Shown piece by piece: positions 3,989 through 8,122 of a DNA stretch of 8,122 nucleotides. Source of the DNA: Bacteroidota bacterium (GTDB taxonomy: Bacteria; Bacteroidota; Bacteroidia; Flavobacteriales; Flavobacteriaceae); NCBI GenBank assembly GCA_021793535.1, contig JAJYSO010000058.1, positions 1 to 8,122 of the forward strand. Reading direction: 5' to 3'. The position numbers were made by a program, and so were the translations under genes. Under the pieces are notes generated by a model. The model did not search any database and was not told the DNA's origin. It saw only the letters and a list, made by a program, of their open reading frames with translations. The first letter of the stretch is position 1; every line of letters starts with the position of its first letter.

Positions 3989-6390
3989 TCATCTTAAAAT
4001 TTGGCGGCAAGTCCTTAGCCTCCAGTCACACCTTTGACAAAGTTCTAGAAATTGTCAAAACCAAAGCCAAGGCCTATCGTTTGGCTATTATCGTATCGGC
4101 CATCGGGGACACTACCGATATCCTGGAGCGCATTTTGGATCAAGCGCGCAACGATGAGGATTACTCCTCCAGTTTTAAGGCCTTTCAAGATCGAGACTAC
4201 CATCAACAGCTCGATCTAAGACAGGAATTGGGCATCTTAAAAAAACTGTATGCCGGCGTCAATTTACTGGGGGACTACAATTTGAAGGTCAAGGACCAAA
4301 TACTGGCTCAAGGAGAGCTGATTTCCAGTAAAATCATTGCCTATCAGCTCAATAAACAAGGCTTAAAAGCGATTCCAGTGGACAGCCGAAAGATCTTTAT
4401 TTCGGATCGCTGTTTTGGAAATGCTCAAGTCTTAGAAACGCCCTCTAAAGCGAAAACGCAGGCGTTTTTCCAAAATCTTCCCCCGGATCATATCGCTGTA
4501 GTAACTGGTTTTATCGGGGCTACAGAAAAAGGAGAAACCACCACATTCGGTCGTAACGGCAGCAATTACTCTGCTTCTTTACTGGCTAATTTTCTACAGG
4601 CCAAGGAGCTCCAAAATTACACACATGTCGATGGTATTTTCACAGCTAATCCAGAATGGGTAAAGGCCGCCACAAAAATTGAAGAGCTCAGTTTTAATGA
4701 CGCCAACGAGTTGGCAAATTTTGGAGCCTCCATATTGCATGCAAAGACCATTTTACCACTGGTAAAAAGCAACATCCCCTTGCGGATACTCAATACCTTA
4801 AACCCCGACAACTCCGGAACCTTAATCTCGGGAAAAACCACTGAAAAAGGTATCAAATCACTCTCCATAAAAACAGACGTTGCCCTTATCAAGCTCGAAG
4901 GGCGTGGCCTGTTAGGAACGGTAGGTGTAGATTCGCGCATCTTTTCAACCATGGCCCGTGAAAACATCAATGTGGGGGTGATCTCTCAAGGCTCCTCAGA
5001 GCGGGGAATTGGGTATATTGTGGCCGATCAAGACGCTCAAAAAGCGGCCCAGGCACTCAAAAAGGAATTTCAAAACGACTTTTATGCCAAAGATGTCGAC
5101 AGCATCGAAATCCAAAAAGACTTAGCGGTGATTTCCATCGTCGGACAAGAGTTAAAAGATTTTGATTTAGCCTATTCCGCATTGGTCCGACATCACATCG
5201 TTCCTGTCTTATTCAACACAGCCATTACTGGAATGAACGTCAGTCTAGTAGTGAAAAAAGAGCAAGCAAAAAAAGCCTTAAATGTCTTACACCAACAGCT
5301 CTTTAAAACGCATAAAACGGTAAACATTGCCCTCTTCGGTTGCGGGTCCGTGGGGGGAACCCTTATTCATCAGATCCAAGCTGAACAAGAAAAAATCTTA
5401 AAAGAAGAGGGGATCGACCTGCATATTTTTGCTATTGCTAATTCCAAAAAGGCATTGCTTTGCACAGCAGGGTTCACTGCGGATTGGAAGACGGAATTGG
5501 AAACAAAAGGAGCACCCTATACGGTTGAGACCATTATAGAATTTGCTCAGGATCACTTGCTCGAGAATTGTATTGCCATAGACAATACGGCCTCTTTATC
5601 CTTTATAGAGCATTACATCCCCTTGGTCGAAAAGGGTTTCCATTTGATCTCTTCCAACAAAATGGCCAATGCCCAACCCTATCCTTTTTATGCAGCCTTG
5701 AGAAAGACCTTGCAAAAATACCATAAAAGATACCGTTATGAAGCCAATGTAGGGGCTGGTCTTCCACTTATTGACACCCTTCGTCTATTACATCAATCAG
5801 GGGAAAAAATCCTTAAAATACGAGGAGTATTCTCCGGAAGCTTAAGTTATATTTTCAATACATTTTCCGATACGGACACCCCTTTTAGCAAAATCATCAG
5901 AGCAGCTTTGGAAAAAGGATTTACCGAGCCGGATCCCAGAGAAGATTTATCAGGACAGGATGTCGGGCGCAAATTATTAATTTTGGCTCGAGAGCTCGGG
6001 GCCACAGTGGATCTCGATGCAGCGGACATTCAAAGCCTCATTCCCTCAGCTTTGCAATCCCTTAGCGCAACCGATTTTTTAGCACAATTGGAGAACTTGG
6101 ATCTCATCTTTAAAAAATTAAAGGAAGATCTGGCCGAGGATCAGGTGCTCCAATATGTGGGTGAATTGCAAATCCAAACAGCCCAATCTCCCACACTAGA
6201 AGCAAAATTAGCTAGCTTTCCAAGACTTTCCCCAATTGGGAGATTACAAGGATCTGAAACTATCTTTGAAATTTTTACAGAAAACTACTTGGATTATCCG
6301 CTCATCATACAAGGCCATGGTGCCGGAGCAGAAGTGACTGCTCGAGGTGTTTTCAGCGATCTTTTAAAGTTGTCTACCATTTGCCATTAG
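3985..6390 (+). CDS. thrA: Bifunctional aspartokinase / homoserine dehydrogenase
   Basis: An 801-residue fusion, the usual length for ThrA/MetL enzymes. The N-terminal kinase (about 1-285) phosphorylates aspartate: KFGGKSLA (5-12), TTTFGRNGSNYSA (185-197), HVDGIFTANP (214-223). Two ACT-type regulatory units follow (about 290-440), the usual site of amino-acid feedback. The C-terminal dehydrogenase (about 446-801) reduces aspartate semialdehyde to homoserine: NAD(P)-binding FGCGSVGG (451-458), NTAS (534-537), SSNKMANA (556-563), YEANVGAGLPLI (585-596), GFTEPDPREDLSGQDVGRK (645-663) and a C-terminal GHGAGAEVTA (777-786). The first motif has Lys9 where most kinases have Thr or Ser, and the GSDY motif reads GSNY. 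Its start overlaps the metX stop by four bases. No thrB or thrC follows, and the operon and leader are of methionine type, so it may work as a MetL-like isoform; thrA is used by family. An intrinsic terminator lies at 6467-6495. Confidence 0.95.
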   Translation: MIILKFGGKSLASSHTFDKVLEIVKTKAKAYRLAIIVSAIGDTTDILERILDQARNDEDYSSSFKAFQDRDYHQQLDLRQELGILKKLYAGVNLLGDYNLKVKDQILAQGELISSKIIAYQLNKQGLKAIPVDSRKIFISDRCFGNAQVLETPSKAKTQAFFQNLPPDHIAVVTGFIGATEKGETTTFGRNGSNYSASLLANFLQAKELQNYTHVDGIFTANPEWVKAATKIEELSFNDANELANFGASILHAKTILPLVKSNIPLRILNTLNPDNSGTLISGKTTEKGIKSLSIKTDVALIKLEGRGLLGTVGVDSRIFSTMARENINVGVISQGSSERGIGYIVADQDAQKAAQALKKEFQNDFYAKDVDSIEIQKDLAVISIVGQELKDFDLAYSALVRHHIVPVLFNTAITGMNVSLVVKKEQAKKALNVLHQQLFKTHKTVNIALFGCGSVGGTLIHQIQAEQEKILKEEGIDLHIFAIANSKKALLCTAGFTADWKTELETKGAPYTVETIIEFAQDHLLENCIAIDNTASLSFIEHYIPLVEKGFHLISSNKMANAQPYPFYAALRKTLQKYHKRYRYEANVGAGLPLIDTLRLLHQSGEKILKIRGVFSGSLSYIFNTFSDTDTPFSKIIRAALEKGFTEPDPREDLSGQDVGRKLLILARELGATVDLDAADIQSLIPSALQSLSATDFLAQLENLDLIFKKLKEDLAEDQVLQYVGELQIQTAQSPTLEAKLASFPRLSPIGRLQGSETIFEIFTENYLDYPLIIQGHGAGAEVTARGVFSDLLKLSTICH

Positions 6391-6466
6391 AAGGATTCTT
6401 CTTCGCCAACACTTGGTCTTTTCCCGCCTTTTGGGAAATAAACGTTGTTTCTTATCTTTTATTTCT

Positions 6467-6495
6467 AAGCTTTTCTGTCTTTGAAAGGTTTTTTT
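6467..6495 (+). terminator. Intrinsic terminator of the metY-metX-thrA operon
   Basis: AAGCTTTTC (6467-6475) pairs with GAAAGGTTT (6483-6491) as a 9-bp stem containing two G-U pairs, with a 7-nt loop. A run of seven T (6489-6495) follows. It lies 77 nt after the stop of the aspartokinase/homoserine dehydrogenase gene. Confidence 0.65.
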
Positions 6496-6685
6496 GTACA
6501 ACTTTTGTATCATCTTGATCACGTAGAGGGTTGACGCACTGTACGATTATATCTACTATATCGGGAAATGAGCCAAAGATTGGTCTATCCAATGGCAAAA
6601 AAAGGACTAGCTCCACGGCTTAAGCCCAACATTCATGTAAAAAGCGGTGTTTAGACATTTTAACAAAATATTAAGTGTTCTCGAC

Positions 6686-6714
6686 GCAACCTTTTCCGCT
6701 CTTTCCCATCTATT
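6686..6714 (+). promoter_or_regulatory. Possible ECF-sigma-type promoter before the lipoprotein gene
   Basis: GCAACC (6686-6691) and CATCTATT (6707-6714) are separated by 15 nt. They resemble the AAC-type -35 and GTC/TCTA-type -10 boxes of ECF sigma factor promoters, which are common before surface lipoprotein genes in this phylum. Transcription would start about 45 nt before the ATG at 6765. No TAnnTTTG element is seen here. The match is by eye and loose. Confidence 0.3.
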
Positions 6715-6764
6715 AAGAAAGGATCACTCAGTTTATTAAACTCATTTAAAATTTTATATGCACC

Positions 6765-7517
6765 ATGAAAAACAAACTTCGTTTTAAATCCACACTATTG
6801 GTCTTGGCTTTTGTCGGAATCCTTTCCTCCTGCTCCACCAATGACGATACATATGAAGTGGACCCGGAGCAGATTGCAGGTTTTATGGCCATCAATACAG
6901 TAACCGATCAGCAGCAAATCGGCGTTTCTCTGTCCGGTATATACGTCGGCCAACCTTTACCGTACCGTGCGTACACAGGAGGCTATGTCAATATTTTTCC
7001 CGGCGAACGTTCGACAGATGCTTTTTCCCCATACAGTGGAAATACGCTCAGTTCAACTTCCTTTACTTATGAAAAAGGAAAGTATTATTCCTTATTCATT
7101 ACCGGAAGAAAAGATGATTATCAAAACATCATCGTTGAAGACAATCTGGATGATCTCGCTGTAGAGGATAGCATTTCTTATGTTCGTTATATTAACGCCA
7201 TCCCCACTAGAGAAGCTCCTGAACTTACCTTAGCCAACGACACCGATACACTCATAAAAGAAAAAGCAGCATATCAAGAGGTCTCTGCTTTTTTAAAGGT
7301 AAAGGCCAAAGAATTGACTGTTCACGTAAAAGGAGACAGTATAGCAACTGAAAGGACAATCGAATTAGAAAATAGAAAAATATACACCTTACTCATTGTC
7401 GGCAATCCGGAAAGTACTGATGACCTTAAAAAAGTACAGATTCGCTATATCGAAAATGGAAGACTTATCGAGGACCGAGACGAAGACCAACAACAACAAA
7501 GTATCAATTTAAACTAA
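6765..7517 (+). CDS. DUF4397-like lipoprotein
   Basis: A 250-residue predicted lipoprotein. Basic residues at 2-8, a hydrophobic stretch (10-20) and the lipobox LSSC place the lipidated Cys at 23, so the mature protein is anchored in the outer membrane or facing the periplasm. The acidic STNDD right after Cys23 may act as an export signal to the cell surface, as described for some Bacteroidota. The body resembles DUF4397 domains: FMAINTVTD (39-47), then a GGYVNIFPG turn and KGKYYSLFITG, followed by a second similar half beginning at YVRYINAIP and including RKIYTLLIVG. That suggests two beta-rich repeats. The C-terminus is polar with a run of Gln. Its function is unknown. It is separated from the methionine operon by a terminator and followed by another lipoprotein gene on the same strand. 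Confidence 0.8.
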   Translation: MKNKLRFKSTLLVLAFVGILSSCSTNDDTYEVDPEQIAGFMAINTVTDQQQIGVSLSGIYVGQPLPYRAYTGGYVNIFPGERSTDAFSPYSGNTLSSTSFTYEKGKYYSLFITGRKDDYQNIIVEDNLDDLAVEDSISYVRYINAIPTREAPELTLANDTDTLIKEKAAYQEVSAFLKVKAKELTVHVKGDSIATERTIELENRKIYTLLIVGNPESTDDLKKVQIRYIENGRLIEDRDEDQQQQSINLN

Positions 7518-7658
7518 CTAAAAAAACTATTCAAGGCAGCTATTGTTCGAGGCCTTCAGGAAGTGCATTCGATCCATAAGAAAAATTTTGTTTAATTTTC
7601 CCTTCTATCGCGAGGCGTTAATTCGATCAACTTAGCAACTTCCTATATGCATTTTTAA

Positions 7659-7678
7659 CACTATCTATCACTATCTAT
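7659..7678 (+). repeat. Tandem 10-bp direct repeat
   Basis: Two perfect head-to-tail copies of CACTATCTAT stand 55 nt before the start of the second lipoprotein gene. The position fits an operator or a promoter-region repeat, but with only two copies of A/T-rich sequence it could be chance. Confidence 0.4.
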
Positions 7679-7732
7679 TTTTATTGTATAACTTAAAAAC
7701 CTAAACGAATGAACTATCGAAACCCAATTATC

Positions 7733-8122
7733 ATGAAAACCACTGTATCTCTTCTCTTCGCGACCCTCATCTTTGCAGCGATGAGCTGTAGCAGCGATGA
7801 TGTTCCCAAAAACACCGCACAATTAAGACCCATTGACTCCATTGCTGTTCCGGATACCGTGGTGCTGAATAAAGATTATAAATTTAAGATTTACTATGAA
7901 AAATTAACGGAATGTGATCAATTCAGTCATTTTCAAGTCAATCCTGATCAGCAGGAAGAAGAAAGCAACAACACTTATTTTGTGGGAGCGATTGTCACGG
8001 TCTACAACCAAGAGGAATGCCAAAATCTAGAAGAGCCTGAAATAAAAGAAGAAGAGATGAAATTCCGAGCAGATCAAGAAGATCCCTATACGTTTAAGTT
8101 TTGGGAAGGTGTAGACCAAGAC
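7733..8122 (+). CDS. Small lipoprotein of unknown function, 3' end beyond the window
   Basis: The frame is open from here to the last base, giving the first 130 codons. The ATG at 7733 is preferred because it starts directly with a signal peptide: MKTT, a hydrophobic core, then AAMSC with the lipidated Cys at 19. An in-frame ATG at 7709 would add eight polar residues before it. The residues after Cys (SSDDV) resemble the acidic export signal of surface lipoproteins in flavobacteria. The visible mature part starts with a linker, then a stretch with VPDTVVLNKDYKFKIYYE, two Cys (at the ECDQF and EECQN segments) that could form a disulfide, a negatively charged segment, and DPYTFKFWEG near the edge. 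This pattern recalls uncharacterised beta-rich flavobacterial lipoproteins. I do not assign a domain or function. Confidence 0.75.
   Translation, partial: MKTTVSLLFATLIFAAMSCSSDDVPKNTAQLRPIDSIAVPDTVVLNKDYKFKIYYEKLTECDQFSHFQVNPDQQEEESNNTYFVGAIVTVYNQEECQNLEEPEIKEEEMKFRADQEDPYTFKFWEGVDQD

Larger units (their letters stand above)
6391..6764. other. Intergenic region after the methionine operon
   Basis: This 374-bp stretch holds a small hairpin (TTTCCC 6420-6425 with GGGAAA 6433-6438), the operon terminator at 6467-6495, a TTGACG...TACTAT pair (6531-6559) resembling a sigma-70 promoter of other phyla, a 28-codon ORF at 6568-6654 of unclear reality, and a possible ECF-type promoter (6686-6714) before the lipoprotein gene. 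I see no tRNA, riboswitch or gene remnant that I can name. Confidence 0.5.

Noticed and set aside
4617..4970. Minus-strand ORF of 117 codons inside the aspartokinase gene
   Set aside because: It is antisense to conserved kinase and ACT coding sequence, with no promoter or family features.
7555..7605. Terminator between the two lipoprotein genes (AAAATT/AATTTT around 7580-7602)
   Set aside because: The stem is A/T only and is not followed by a T run, so it is too weak to call.

Overview
The window looks like a chromosomal segment from a member of the Flavobacteriaceae (Bacteroidota). The signs are moderate A+T content, start codons without a Shine-Dalgarno sequence but with A/T-rich leaders, promoter elements of the TTG...TAnnTTTG type, a DUF4397-like lipoprotein, and the gene order metY-metX-(aspartokinase/homoserine dehydrogenase fusion). 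No rRNA, tRNA, CRISPR array, insertion sequence or phage gene is visible.

Layout. Positions 1-130 hold no complete gene, only an uncertain gene end. Positions 131-958 (minus) encode an RsuA/RluB/RluF-type pseudouridine synthase homologue in which several active-site residues are replaced. Positions 959-1559 form a long non-coding and leader region between this gene and the divergent methionine operon. Positions 1560-6390 (plus) are the operon: O-acetylhomoserine sulfhydrylase (metY), a homoserine O-acetyltransferase-like alpha/beta hydrolase (metX) and an 801-residue bifunctional aspartokinase/homoserine dehydrogenase (thrA/metL type), the last two joined by an ATGA overlap. An intrinsic terminator follows. 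Positions 6391-6764 are intergenic. Positions 6765-7517 encode a DUF4397-like lipoprotein, and 7733-8122 the first 130 codons of a second small lipoprotein cut by the window edge.

How the genes work together. The fusion enzyme carries out the first and third steps from aspartate to homoserine, MetX acetylates homoserine, and MetY replaces the acetate with sulfide to give homocysteine, the precursor of methionine.

The most striking content is the operon leader. It contains two consecutive short ORFs (22 and 28 codons) rich in methionine codons, each with an ATGATGATG run. Each is followed by a strong intrinsic terminator (13-bp or 9-bp stem, seven T) and by an alternative antiterminator pairing that starts 13-15 nt after the ATG triplet and cannot coexist with the terminator. 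This is the architecture of ribosome-mediated transcription attenuation, here apparently sensing charged Met-tRNA, with two attenuators in series before metY. No S-box (SAM-I) or other SAM riboswitch was recognised. A further terminator-like hairpin and a TACATTTG promoter element lie between metY and metX and may let the metX-thrA part be expressed separately.
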